DNA of 64,000 nucleotides, from the NCBI RefSeq assembly GCF_947179015.1, contig NZ_CAMXCM010000006.1, positions 54,689 to 118,688 of the forward strand. Direction: 5' to 3'. The stretch is from Commensalibacter communis. GTDB lineage: Bacteria; Pseudomonadota; Alphaproteobacteria; Acetobacterales; Acetobacteraceae. The notes under the pieces were generated by a model that had not been told where the DNA came from, did not search any database, and was given only the letters and a program-made list of their open reading frames with translations. Each line of letters opens with the position of its first letter. Positions within the stretch are counted from its first letter, which is position 1. Shown here in pieces: positions 26,077 to 35,087 of this stretch. Both the position numbers and the translations under genes were made by a program.

Positions 26077-26293
26077 TTTATTAAGAGATCCCTTTTTAAT
26101 GAAGTGTGTAAAACATATTCATAATTAAACAATGTCTTTATATCAATAGATAGTTATAAATTATTTTCGTTACACCAAGAACCTATTATTTGCCTTATCG
26201 TTATTTTTACTTAGTGAATGATAGATAGGAAGAATTGTTCTAAAATCAAATTTTATCAAAAAATATTTTTGCTCTTCATCGCATAATAGACAA

Positions 26294-26949
26294 TTACTCT
26301 CGAAATGCTCGATAAACGATCAAAGCGTTATTAACTTCAATTGTAAATTCATCCCCTAAAGATTCGTTTAACGACCCTTGCCACCAATAAATATGATTTT
26401 GTTGATTCAAAGGATACTTTAAATTGGTGGTAGTAATTGGAGTAGGGGACTGACTAAATAAAGAAACTTGTTGTTTAGAATAGCTTTTTCAAAGCTGCAT
26501 AGAAGTTGAATAGCATTAAAAACGCCAAAATCGGTAATCATGGTGACGTCGTCAATGATTGATAGATAATTTACCAGTAAGGCAATATTGGCGATGGTGT
26601 GGTCTTCTCTTTTCCCCGTTGCGCCTAAGATAATCAAAGATTGTAAGGATTGGCTTTGGCAAAATAACACCGCTTTGGTGAGATCGTTGGTATTTTGGTC
26701 TGATAATTTTATAAATTTATCTTGATATTTTATCTGATTATCTAGCGATAAAGAATCGCCATCCCCAATAATGACCTGTGCAGTAAGATGATGGTTTAAT
26801 AAATTATTGGCTGCTCCGTCGCAACAGACCAACTTGTCTTGATGATATTGTAAAATCAATTTTGGAATAGGGTGACGGGGGAAATCACCATTTGCGAGGA
26901 TAATGGCTTGTGCTGTACTTTGGATGGTGGGCATAGGATAGTATTTCAT
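26294..26949 (-). pseudogene. Thiamine pyrophosphokinase gene, frameshifted at an A-run
   Basis: The frame from the ATG at 26949 encodes the N-terminal TPK domain (AIILANGDFPRHPIPKLI, VCCDGAANNLLNHHL, VIIGDGDSLS, ILGATGKREDHTIANIALLV), which transfers pyrophosphate from ATP to thiamine. It ends early at 26419 with LYLVSPLLQLLPPI. If one base is added to the T5 run at 26486-26490 (A5 on the coding strand), the C-terminal TPK domain follows: SKQQVSLFSQSPTPITTTNL, KYPLN, and GSLNESLGDEFTIEVNNAL up to TAA at 26294. The corrected length is about 218 residues, normal for the family. Because TPK is usually essential, a sequencing error or slippage should be considered. Confidence 0.8.
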
Positions 26950-27029
26950 AGAATATTTTTTCCTATGGAAACTGTATTATCAGTTTTAAAAAGTTGAATA
27001 AATTGTAATCTTAATTTGAAGAATAATAT

Positions 27030-27078
27030 AAAGTCACTATTTTTTCCTTGATAAGACAAGAAAATAGTGTTTTTGCTC
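27030..27078. terminator. Imperfect hairpin with T-run between the phosphate transporter and TPK genes
   Basis: CACTATTTT and AAAATAGTG pair around a CCTTG/CAAG inner stem with one bulge, followed on the plus strand by TTTTTGC. It lies about 170-220 bases after the stop of the minus-strand Na/Pi gene and may terminate its transcript. Confidence 0.4.
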
Positions 27079-27248
27079 AGATAAATAGAGAACGTTAGGA
27101 GATATTTAGAGGAGCAACTATTTAAAGATAAGGGAGGCGTGGAGTATACCTTATATATAGCGCAGGAAATTATTGTTAGACTTTGGCAAAACAGCTATTA
27201 AAAACTCGAATCATTGGCATTTTAGTTATATTGAGTTGAATGAATATA

Positions 27249-28970
27249 TCATTCTTCATTTTCCTCGCGTTTGGACAATTCCTTGTCTGTGGATAAATTG
27301 GTATCATCTTCGGGTTGCAAACGACTAGGTAATAATAAACCTGATTGATCTAAGACAGGATAAGCCGCTGATGCCACGATATGCGTGTTAGTACGTTTTA
27401 AATCACGAGCAAGTTCCAGCATAAATGATCCATAAAGGATCTGGTTTTTTTTATTGGTGGTTTCTTCTCGTAAACGACGATAATAAATAGAGTTTGCTTG
27501 ATTTTCAGTTTCTCTGAAAATATCCTTTTCCTCGGCCAGCTTTCTGGCGATGGTTTCATCCTCGTTCATCAACAAAGTTGCAGCAATACGTAAATTTTGA
27601 TGCATACGTTTTAACATATCTTTCAAAGGTTGCATCATCTCATCGGGTAATATGATGCGCTGCTTAGCCATTTTATGAACCGTTGGTAAGACATTGCGAT
27701 CCAAGACATCACTGGCATTGGCAATTTGTGTGCAAAAAGTAAGTATGCGTTCTGTTTGCGTTAATTCATTCCGGTTTAAAGACTCTGGATCTAATGCTGT
27801 GACATAACTTTGAATAGAGCTGGTTAATTTATCCAGAATAATATCAACTCTTCTTGCCTCAATGGCGATTTGAGGGGTTTTGCTTTTCAATGTATTATCC
27901 ACCCCATACAACATTTTTTCCAATGCATCGCACAAACGCAAAGATTCCCTGATTGCGTTGCTGATAGCAAGCATAGGGGATTGTTTCAGAGCGGATTTAT
28001 CAAGATATATTGGCTTAGACGGATCTTCTGTTTTTTCCTCTTTTGGGCGGGGCATGATGCGCTTCAGGAACTCAGCATAAGGTGTCAAAAAGGGTAAAAA
28101 TACAGCAGCCGTCACAATGTTAAAAAGAGTATGAAAATTGGCTACAGAACGATTCATATCAGGATAATAGTAGATAAACCAACGAGTCATTTGCGTCAAA
28201 AATAACATACAGATCGCTGCACCAATAACACGGTTTAATAGATTCCCGATAGGTAAACGTTTAGAGACGATATCTTTGCCAGTTCCTTCCAATACGGGGT
28301 TCAATGCTGTCCCGATATTGGAGCCAATAACCATTGCAAAAGCGGTTTCTGGTGGGATAACATTATGCGATGCGAACGAGGCAATCAATAAGACAACAGC
28401 AACAGAGGAATGCATAATCCATGTTAAAACCAATGCAATAAATACGGCGATTAAGGGCATATCTGCGATGCTGCCCAGCATCAAGCGCAAAGAAGGCTGG
28501 TTGGTGTATGGTTGTAAGATTTCTAAGAATTGATGCAGAGAAATTAAAATTAGACCCAACCCAATGAACGATCTACCTAAATCACGTACAGCGTTCATCC
28601 ACCGTCTGAACATCACCACCCCAATAAGAACAAACAAAGGAGCTATGCGTGATACGTCAAATGATAACAATTGAACGATCAACGTTGTTCCGACATTCGC
28701 CCCAAGCATCACCGCCAAAGCAGAGGGAAGTCCAATGACTCCATTTGCGGTAAAGCTGGTAATCATTAATCCAGTGGCTGTAGATGATTGCAAAACGGCA
28801 GTGATGCCCAAACCCGCAAAAAAAGCTTGAATCTTGTTTCGTAATGTTTTTGATAAAATTTGATTGAGTCTTGCGCCAAAAGCACGCTGTACGCCAGTTT
28901 GCACCATATGTACACCCCATAGCAATAGGGCAACACTGCCGGCAAGATCAATAATACTAACAAAATTCAA
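27249..28970 (-). CDS. Na+/phosphate cotransporter family protein with PhoU-like C-terminus
   Basis: The 573-residue protein has an N-terminal NptA-type membrane region with two repeated QSS-type halves (AVLQSSTATGLMITSFTANG, and IMHSSVAVVLLIASF followed by GSNIGTALNPVLEG), and LLLWGVHMVQTGVQRAFGAR at the start. From about residue 330 it has a soluble helical PhoU-like domain (AISNAIRESLRLCDALEKML, TFCTQIANASDVLDRNVLPT). It likely carries phosphate with sodium across the inner membrane. It is a single gene. Confidence 0.9.
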   Translation of the reverse strand: MNFVSIIDLAGSVALLLWGVHMVQTGVQRAFGARLNQILSKTLRNKIQAFFAGLGITAVLQSSTATGLMITSFTANGVIGLPSALAVMLGANVGTTLIVQLLSFDVSRIAPLFVLIGVVMFRRWMNAVRDLGRSFIGLGLILISLHQFLEILQPYTNQPSLRLMLGSIADMPLIAVFIALVLTWIMHSSVAVVLLIASFASHNVIPPETAFAMVIGSNIGTALNPVLEGTGKDIVSKRLPIGNLLNRVIGAAICMLFLTQMTRWFIYYYPDMNRSVANFHTLFNIVTAAVFLPFLTPYAEFLKRIMPRPKEEKTEDPSKPIYLDKSALKQSPMLAISNAIRESLRLCDALEKMLYGVDNTLKSKTPQIAIEARRVDIILDKLTSSIQSYVTALDPESLNRNELTQTERILTFCTQIANASDVLDRNVLPTVHKMAKQRIILPDEMMQPLKDMLKRMHQNLRIAATLLMNEDETIARKLAEEKDIFRETENQANSIYYRRLREETTNKKNQILYGSFMLELARDLKRTNTHIVASAAYPVLDQSGLLLPSRLQPEDDTNLSTDKELSKREENEE

Positions 28971-29370
28971 TAATAAACCTCGCTTGGGTAAAGAACGGTA
29001 ATCATTTCTATAAGAGATAGAAGAGTAAAATAATATCTTAAATGAATTACAGGGGTATTAATTTATCATTAAAGTTTAAAAAAATGCAATTTTTGTTTTA
29101 AATGGGTAGTGTATAATCGTTGGAAAAGTTGTTTAAGTTTTTAAAAATATTTTCTAAAATAATAATATTATGATTACTTGTAAAGATATTACAATTTAAC
29201 TTGTGATTATTTTATGGATGTTAAGTATTGTAATAAAATAATGTCTGAATTTTGTTGGTTAATCCAGACTATATTAGGAGGGGTAATGATGGATTTAATA
29301 AAAGTTAAAGAAAAATTCATCATTACCTCTATAAAGAGACGGCTATTGCCAACTCTCTTAGTTGTATATC
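28971..29370. other. 400-base AT-rich region holding a candidate micro-ORF
   Basis: This region separates the Na/Pi gene from the hydrolase-like gene. It is AT-rich. The noteworthy part is the near-consensus ribosome binding site at 29276-29284 with a 30-codon frame after it (listed separately), and a long imperfect inverted repeat: GGTAATGATGGATT near 29282-29295 against AATTCATCATTACC near 29315-29328. Confidence 0.5.
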
Positions 29371-29378
29371 TTAATTAA
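29286..29378 (+). CDS. Candidate 30-residue basic micro-protein
   Basis: AGGAGGGGTA stands directly before ATGATG at 29286, the strongest SD-like sequence in this part of the window. The frame gives 30 residues (MMDLIKVKEKFIITSIKRRL then LPTLLVVYLN) with a basic centre and a hydrophobic end, closing with TAA at 29376-29378. The last codons overlap the 3' end of the convergent hydrolase-like gene. The start region is also one arm of an inverted repeat that could hide the SD. No family is known. Confidence 0.3.
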   Translation: MMDLIKVKEKFIITSIKRRLLPTLLVVYLN

Positions 29379-30783
29379 CGGATATGGTGATGTTTTGATT
29401 GTTAACATTAACAGATATACTATTTTGTTTAGCAATTTGTGTAGGAGATACCATAGAAATAGGCGCAAATGATTCCCAATCTTGTGGTCGTGATGCTATG
29501 TGTATATTTCCTTGATGAACGCCTATGAATCTATTTCTTTCAATAGTATGTATAAACATGACGTTACCAATTAAAATTGGTTTGATATGATTAGGTGTAT
29601 AATCGTCGGACAATAAATCTAGATGATAGGATACTTTATCCTGATATTTTAATTCAAAGATAAAACCAAGATGAATACATATGAGTTTCATTTTGCCATT
29701 TTGATTATAAATTTGGACAGGTAAGCAATATGGTTTTTCATCTAAATTAGCAGCAGGTTCTAATTGTTTTGTTTGATAATTATATGCTAAAAAATAACCA
29801 TGGAAATTAATAAGATACGGATATGGGGTAAGACAAGATTGTTGTTGAGGAGTAGTATTGGATACGTCAAAGTTTCCTGTCTTAGCAAATAATATACTTC
29901 TTAAAAAGTTTGCGCTCTCTTGTTGATATCCTTTTTTTGCCAAATTGAAACTTAATTTCAATAATAGTCGATAGTCATTTAAAATTTTTTGATTATTTTG
30001 AACTTGTAAAAAAGATTGGCTCGTTAACATCCGGTAGACTAAGTAAGGATATTTGTCGATGAATAGAGCAGCTTTAACTTTAATATTTTCGATGTGATGT
30101 CGTCTGACATCAGCAACAGTGCTAATAACTTTTTGTTTATTATTAGAAACTAAGGCATCTATAATCGATTTGAAGACTACAGATCCTTGCAAATGCGTAA
30201 TAAGCATATGTCCAGCGAAATAAGTTGGGATATCTACACATTCAGTCATTTGCTTACGAAGATAACTAAGATGTTCTTTATCTAGATCCTCTTTTGGGAC
30301 ATATGGGTCGAATACAAGAAATACTTTACCTTTAATATCGCTGGCTTGAATGGTTGATTTCTTCACAGTCGTGTATGGTAATTTAGTAACGGCATCTTCA
30401 GACATGTGTGAAAGTGGGCATACTTGTTTATCAAGTGTAGCTCTGGGAGACATGGCAAAAACAATATCAGCATTTAGTGCTTTAGAATATTTTAATGCAG
30501 CATATCCTGCTAGTGATAAACCCATAACAATTATTTTTTTAAATTGTTTAGAAATTCGATTACAAAGTTCAATTACTTTGTTCATTTCTGAAGTTAAGTA
30601 GTAATGATTCCAGAAAGCATTAATTCCTAAGAAGTTGATGTCATATTTCTTGACAACAGGCAACAGAAAGAAATCATCAAGGGCAGTATTGAATTCATAG
30701 CCAGGTCTAAATGAAATAATAATATAATCAGATTTTCCTTTATGATGATGGAGTATAAGATCCTTGCCTTTGAAAATAATCAT
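29371..30783 (-). CDS. Alpha/beta-hydrolase-fold protein of unknown substrate
   Basis: The chosen start is the ATG at 30783, with GGAA 8 bases upstream; a longer frame to 30828 lacks a site. The 470-residue product has a nucleophile-elbow motif VMGLSLAGYAALKYS (G-x-S-x-x-G, Ser at about residue 98), a possible Asp in VFDPYVPKEDLD, and a possible His in FAGHMLITHL, forming a hydrolase triad. The region after about residue 230 is a separate helical part, then a beta-rich end (YFLAYNYQTKQLEPA, FELKYQDKVSYHLDLLS). No signal peptide is seen. Similar two-part proteins occur with surface-glycan genes in Acetobacteraceae, but the role here is unknown. Confidence 0.6.
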   Translation of the reverse strand: MIIFKGKDLILHHHKGKSDYIIISFRPGYEFNTALDDFFLLPVVKKYDINFLGINAFWNHYYLTSEMNKVIELCNRISKQFKKIIVMGLSLAGYAALKYSKALNADIVFAMSPRATLDKQVCPLSHMSEDAVTKLPYTTVKKSTIQASDIKGKVFLVFDPYVPKEDLDKEHLSYLRKQMTECVDIPTYFAGHMLITHLQGSVVFKSIIDALVSNNKQKVISTVADVRRHHIENIKVKAALFIDKYPYLVYRMLTSQSFLQVQNNQKILNDYRLLLKLSFNLAKKGYQQESANFLRSILFAKTGNFDVSNTTPQQQSCLTPYPYLINFHGYFLAYNYQTKQLEPAANLDEKPYCLPVQIYNQNGKMKLICIHLGFIFELKYQDKVSYHLDLLSDDYTPNHIKPILIGNVMFIHTIERNRFIGVHQGNIHIASRPQDWESFAPISMVSPTQIAKQNSISVNVNNQNITISVN

Positions 30784-31208
30784 TGTAGATTCCAAAATAG
30801 TTATTACGAACGTATATATTATGTACATAAATATATATAGTATTTATAACGATAATTGCAAGGTTCCTAGTTTATTTATTATTTATTTTACATTATCGAA
30901 ATAAATTTGATTTAAGCTATAATCATTAAGATTAGCAGATGGTCGATGAGATGGTATAGATTGCTTGAACAAAAAAAATCATTAATATATTTAGTGTAAC
31001 ACGTTACAGTAGCCTTTTACGATTAAGTGAATGATGATTTTTGCAGGTTCATAGAAGTCAATTAGGTTGTATTTTTTGGCGTATGATCATCTGATAATTC
31101 TAAAATTTAAATTTATTCGACAGTCAGTTTTATATAAAAAAAAGTCTTTCTTGTTTTAAAAAAACTAGAAAGACTATATCCTGATCTACTTAAAATAATG
31201 ATATATGT
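30784..31208. other. Intergenic region with the metH terminator
   Basis: This 425-base stretch upstream of the hydrolase-like gene and downstream of metH contains the metH terminator at 31133-31175 and otherwise AT-rich DNA. No ORF or RNA gene could be supported. Confidence 0.5.
31133..31175 (-). terminator. Intrinsic terminator after metH
   Basis: On the minus strand AGTCTTTCT and AGAAAGACT form a perfect 9-bp stem, directly followed by a run of eight T. It lies about 35 bases past the metH stop. Confidence 0.88.
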
Positions 31209-34200
31209 TTAAACAATAAAATACTTGGCTTTTGGATGAAACAAAACCAGCGCAGAAGTGGATTGTTCTGGATGTAATTGCCATTCTTCAGATAGGGTAA
31301 TCCCCAATTGCTCAGCTTTCAGTAATTTCAAAATATGCTTTTGATCTTCGATATTTGGACAGGCTGGATATCCAAAAGAATAACGGGAGCCACGATATCC
31401 TTGCATCAAAAGTTGATTCATGTCGGGATCGTCTTCACCCATATATCCCAGTTCAGAACGCATACGTTGATGGGTATATTCTGCCATGGCTTCGGTCATT
31501 TCAACAGATAATCCGTGTAGGTACAGATAATCTTGGTAGCGATTATCTTCGAACCATACTCGAGTAGTGTCAGACGCTTGTTGACCAACAGTCACAACTT
31601 GCAATCCAATAACATCACGAACAGGATCATCAATATCACGCACAAAATCGGTTAAACAAAAACGATTAGCGCCAGGCTGTCTGGGTAAATTAAACCGACA
31701 TAATTCAGTTTGACCATCTTCGTCAAAAAGAATGATGTCTTCACCGCATGCTGCTGCTTTCCAATAGCCATACAAAGCCTGAGGTTGCAGGATATTTTCT
31801 TTTTCACATTGCTCTATGAGTTTATGTAAAATGGGTCTTAACTCAACTTTTGCATTTTCAAGGAATTCTTCCAGCGTTTTCCCTTGTTTTTTCATGCCCC
31901 ATTGTAGTTGATATAAGGAACGTTCATTAAGAAACGGCAGGATTGCCTTCATTTTTGCTTCTAATCGTTTTACCCCCCAAAATGGTGGTGTAGGAACCTC
32001 TTCGTCGGGAGCCATTTCTCGACGGCGTTGTGTTGATTCTTCCTTCGTTAATGGGGGAACTTCGATCTTTTCTTTCTTAGCCGCACGTTTAGGACGTTTA
32101 TTCTGCACTTTTTGAGCAGCAACATATCCCTCTAAATTTCCCTCTGCGATTTTTTCCATTAAGGTCAGCCCGTCAAACGCATCACGTGCATAGGCAACCA
32201 AGCCGTTATTTTTGCTGTAAGCCTCAGAGCAATCTTCTTCAACATAAGCACGTGTTAAAGCAGCACCACCAAGTAACACAGGAACATTTAATCCTTGCTC
32301 TGCCATCTCTTCAAGGTTTTCACGCATAATCACGGTGGACTTTACCAATAGACCCGACATACCAATCGCATCGGCATTATGCTCTTTGGCAGCATTAATC
32401 ATATCTGCAACAGGGACTTTAATCCCTAAATTAACAACGTTGAACCCATTATTGCTTAGGATAATATCAACAAGGTTTTTACCAATATCATGCACGTCCC
32501 CTTTAACGGTAGCCAGAACCATGGTGCCTTTCGTATCATCACTGGTTTTTTCCATGAAAGGTTCCAGAAAAGAAACAGCAGCTTTCATTGTTTCAGCAGA
32601 TTGTAAAACGAAGGGAAGTTGCATTTTCCCAGAACCAAATAACTCACCAACGGTTTTCATGCCGCTCAATAATAAGGTATTGATAATTTCTAAAGGCTCG
32701 TATTTTTCCATAGCCTTCTTCAAATCGTCCTCTAAGCCTTTACGATTGCCATCCACAATACGATCATGAAGCTGTTCTTCAATCGTGGTTGCAACAGGAC
32801 GTGCCGCAGCTTGAGAGGCTTTGCGATCAGCAAAGATTTCTAAGACTTTCTTTAAAGGATCATAATCCTCGGTTCTGCGATCAAAAATCAAATCCTCAAT
32901 AACTTTGACTTCTTCTTTGTCAATTAAATGCATAGGACGGATTTTAGAAACGTGAATAATTGCAGAAGTCATACCTGCTTGTTGCGCATGATATAAAAAG
33001 ACCGAGTTTAAGACAGCACGTGCAGCAGGATTTAACCCAAAGGAAATATTGGATAATCCCAAAACGATTTGAATATCAGGGAATTTATCATGAATGGCTT
33101 TGATGCCTTCTAATGTCCACAGACCTAATTTACGATCATCCTCAACCCCAGTGGCGATGGTAAAGGTGAGGGGATCAATCATCAAATCAGACTGGGGCAA
33201 TCCATAACGATCACAAGCAAATTCAACCAGGCGTGTTGCAATGCGCAATTTATCCTCGGGCGTTTTTGCCATTCCCACCTCGTCAATGGTAAGGGCAATT
33301 ACAGCAGCACCAAACTTTTTTGCCAAAACCATCCGTTCTGCTGCGATTTCTTCGCCATCTTCAAAATTGATAGAGTTGATAATTGGCTTCCCACCATGTA
33401 ATTTTAAACAAGTTTCAATGACATCGGTGCCCGTGGAATCAATGACTAAAGGTGCATTAATAGAAGAGGTAAAACGAGGAATAATTTCACGCATTTCAGC
33501 ATCTTCATCGCGCCCAACAAACGCCATACAGACATCAAGCGCATTAGAGCCTTCTTTTAATTGTTCACGCCCAACGGTAACACAACCATCCCAATCTTGA
33601 TCGGCTTGCAGATCACGCCATTTCTTAGACCCATTGGCATTACAACGCTCACCAATAGAAAATAGACTATTTTCTTGACGTAATGGGGTGGCAGAGAAAA
33701 GGCTGGCAACAGATGGCATGGCAACATGTGTGCGTGGAATGGATTTTGGACGACCAGCAGAACCTTCATTAGTGGCTCTTTCGCGTAACACTTTGTCCAT
33801 TGCAGCAATATGGTTTGGATTGGTACCACAACACCCACCAATCATATTGACTTTTTGTTCTTCGATATAACGCGCCATCCAAACGCCCATTTCTTCTGGA
33901 GATAATGGATAGTGTGTTTTACCATCTAATAACTCCGGAAGGCCAGCATTGGGTTGCATAGAAATTAAACGTGGCCAATATTGAGAAAGCCATTTAATGG
34001 CTTCACCCATTTCGCGTGGGCCTGTTCCGCAGTTCATGCCCATCATTTGCACGTCTAAAGCATCAATTACCGTCGCAGCAGCAGCAATATCACTGCCAAC
34101 CAACAAAGTGCCAGTCGTTTCAATTGTGACTTGGACAAAGATAGGCAAGAAGAGGCTGGCTTCTTTTTGAGCAATTTTTGCAGCATTGACCGCAGCTTTG

Positions 34201-34703
34201 ATCTGTAATGGGTCTTGACATGTTTCAATTAAAAAACAATCAACCCCACCATCAATTAATCCACGACATTGTTCCGCAAGTGCAGCCTCTAACGGATCAT
34301 AAGCGATGTTACCTAAAGAGGGAAGGCGTGTTCCTGGGCCAATTGATCCAACAACAAAACGTTCTTTCCCATCTTTAAAAAGATCAGCAGCTTCATGAGC
34401 AATTTCAGCCGCACGTTTATTGATTTCACGAGTTTGGTCTTGAAGGTCAAATTCACTAAGTGTAATGGTAGAGCCACCAAAAGAATTGGTTTCCACCATA
34501 TCCGCACCTGCCTCGAAATATTGGCGGTGGATATCTCTTACCAAATCAGGTCTGGATAAGTTTAAGACTTCTGTACAATTTTCTTTGCCCCAAAAATCTT
34601 TTTGGATATCAAGGTCAAGCATTTGAACGATCGAACCCATGCCGCCATCACATAGGAGGATTTGTTGTTGAAGTTTTTCGAGAAGTTTACTTTGTCCAGA
34701 CAT
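31209..34703 (-). CDS. metH: Cobalamin-dependent methionine synthase
   Basis: The 1164-residue enzyme transfers the methyl group of methyltetrahydrofolate to homocysteine via B12. Domains in order: homocysteine-binding (ILLCDGGMGSIVQML at the start, zinc cysteines in MMGMNCGTGP and MIGGCCGTNPNH), pterin-binding (SIGERCNANGSKKWRDL, VIDSTGTDV), cobalamin-binding with the axial His motif VKGDVHDIGKNLVDIIL (D-x-H-x-x-G), and the activation domain (GYPACPNIEDQKHILKLL near the C-terminus). All four modules are present. I see no cobalamin riboswitch in the 384-base upstream region. Confidence 0.96.
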   Translation of the reverse strand: MSGQSKLLEKLQQQILLCDGGMGSIVQMLDLDIQKDFWGKENCTEVLNLSRPDLVRDIHRQYFEAGADMVETNSFGGSTITLSEFDLQDQTREINKRAAEIAHEAADLFKDGKERFVVGSIGPGTRLPSLGNIAYDPLEAALAEQCRGLIDGGVDCFLIETCQDPLQIKAAVNAAKIAQKEASLFLPIFVQVTIETTGTLLVGSDIAAAATVIDALDVQMMGMNCGTGPREMGEAIKWLSQYWPRLISMQPNAGLPELLDGKTHYPLSPEEMGVWMARYIEEQKVNMIGGCCGTNPNHIAAMDKVLRERATNEGSAGRPKSIPRTHVAMPSVASLFSATPLRQENSLFSIGERCNANGSKKWRDLQADQDWDGCVTVGREQLKEGSNALDVCMAFVGRDEDAEMREIIPRFTSSINAPLVIDSTGTDVIETCLKLHGGKPIINSINFEDGEEIAAERMVLAKKFGAAVIALTIDEVGMAKTPEDKLRIATRLVEFACDRYGLPQSDLMIDPLTFTIATGVEDDRKLGLWTLEGIKAIHDKFPDIQIVLGLSNISFGLNPAARAVLNSVFLYHAQQAGMTSAIIHVSKIRPMHLIDKEEVKVIEDLIFDRRTEDYDPLKKVLEIFADRKASQAAARPVATTIEEQLHDRIVDGNRKGLEDDLKKAMEKYEPLEIINTLLLSGMKTVGELFGSGKMQLPFVLQSAETMKAAVSFLEPFMEKTSDDTKGTMVLATVKGDVHDIGKNLVDIILSNNGFNVVNLGIKVPVADMINAAKEHNADAIGMSGLLVKSTVIMRENLEEMAEQGLNVPVLLGGAALTRAYVEEDCSEAYSKNNGLVAYARDAFDGLTLMEKIAEGNLEGYVAAQKVQNKRPKRAAKKEKIEVPPLTKEESTQRRREMAPDEEVPTPPFWGVKRLEAKMKAILPFLNERSLYQLQWGMKKQGKTLEEFLENAKVELRPILHKLIEQCEKENILQPQALYGYWKAAACGEDIILFDEDGQTELCRFNLPRQPGANRFCLTDFVRDIDDPVRDVIGLQVVTVGQQASDTTRVWFEDNRYQDYLYLHGLSVEMTEAMAEYTHQRMRSELGYMGEDDPDMNQLLMQGYRGSRYSFGYPACPNIEDQKHILKLLKAEQLGITLSEEWQLHPEQSTSALVLFHPKAKYFIV

Positions 34704-35087
34704 AAATTAAAAGCCTAATTATCGGTTGAGGTGAAGAGTAAAGGTAGTCAATTGCAGTTTATTAAGTGAAGTATTTTAAAGATAGATCTTACTTTATAAT
34801 AGCAAGATGTAAAAATAAAAAAAATCATATAAAATAGTATTGTTTTGAAAATGAAATAAATTTATAATGATTTCACCATTTATATTATGACTAGGTAATT
34901 TACAAATCATAATATTTTAATTTGGCTAATTTTATTAGAATATTTGAAATGGTTGAATTATTGACAAATAATTGATATGTTCCGTGGTGTTTCTTTGGAG
35001 AGAGTCATTTAAGATTAAACTGGGCATCTCAATTTCCAAGAAGCGTTAAGTTTTAGTATTGTAGAGATTTTTGATGAAAGATGATCC
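34704..35087. other. Divergent promoter region between metH and the type I secretion cluster
   Basis: This 384-base AT-rich region separates metH (minus) from the secretion cluster (plus). I searched it by eye for SAM- and B12-riboswitch features and found none. No ORF of note is present. Confidence 0.5.

Noticed and set aside
34704..35087. Possible cobalamin or SAM riboswitch upstream of metH
   Set aside because: I found no B12-box-like or SAM-riboswitch core sequence on either strand; the region is plain AT-rich DNA.
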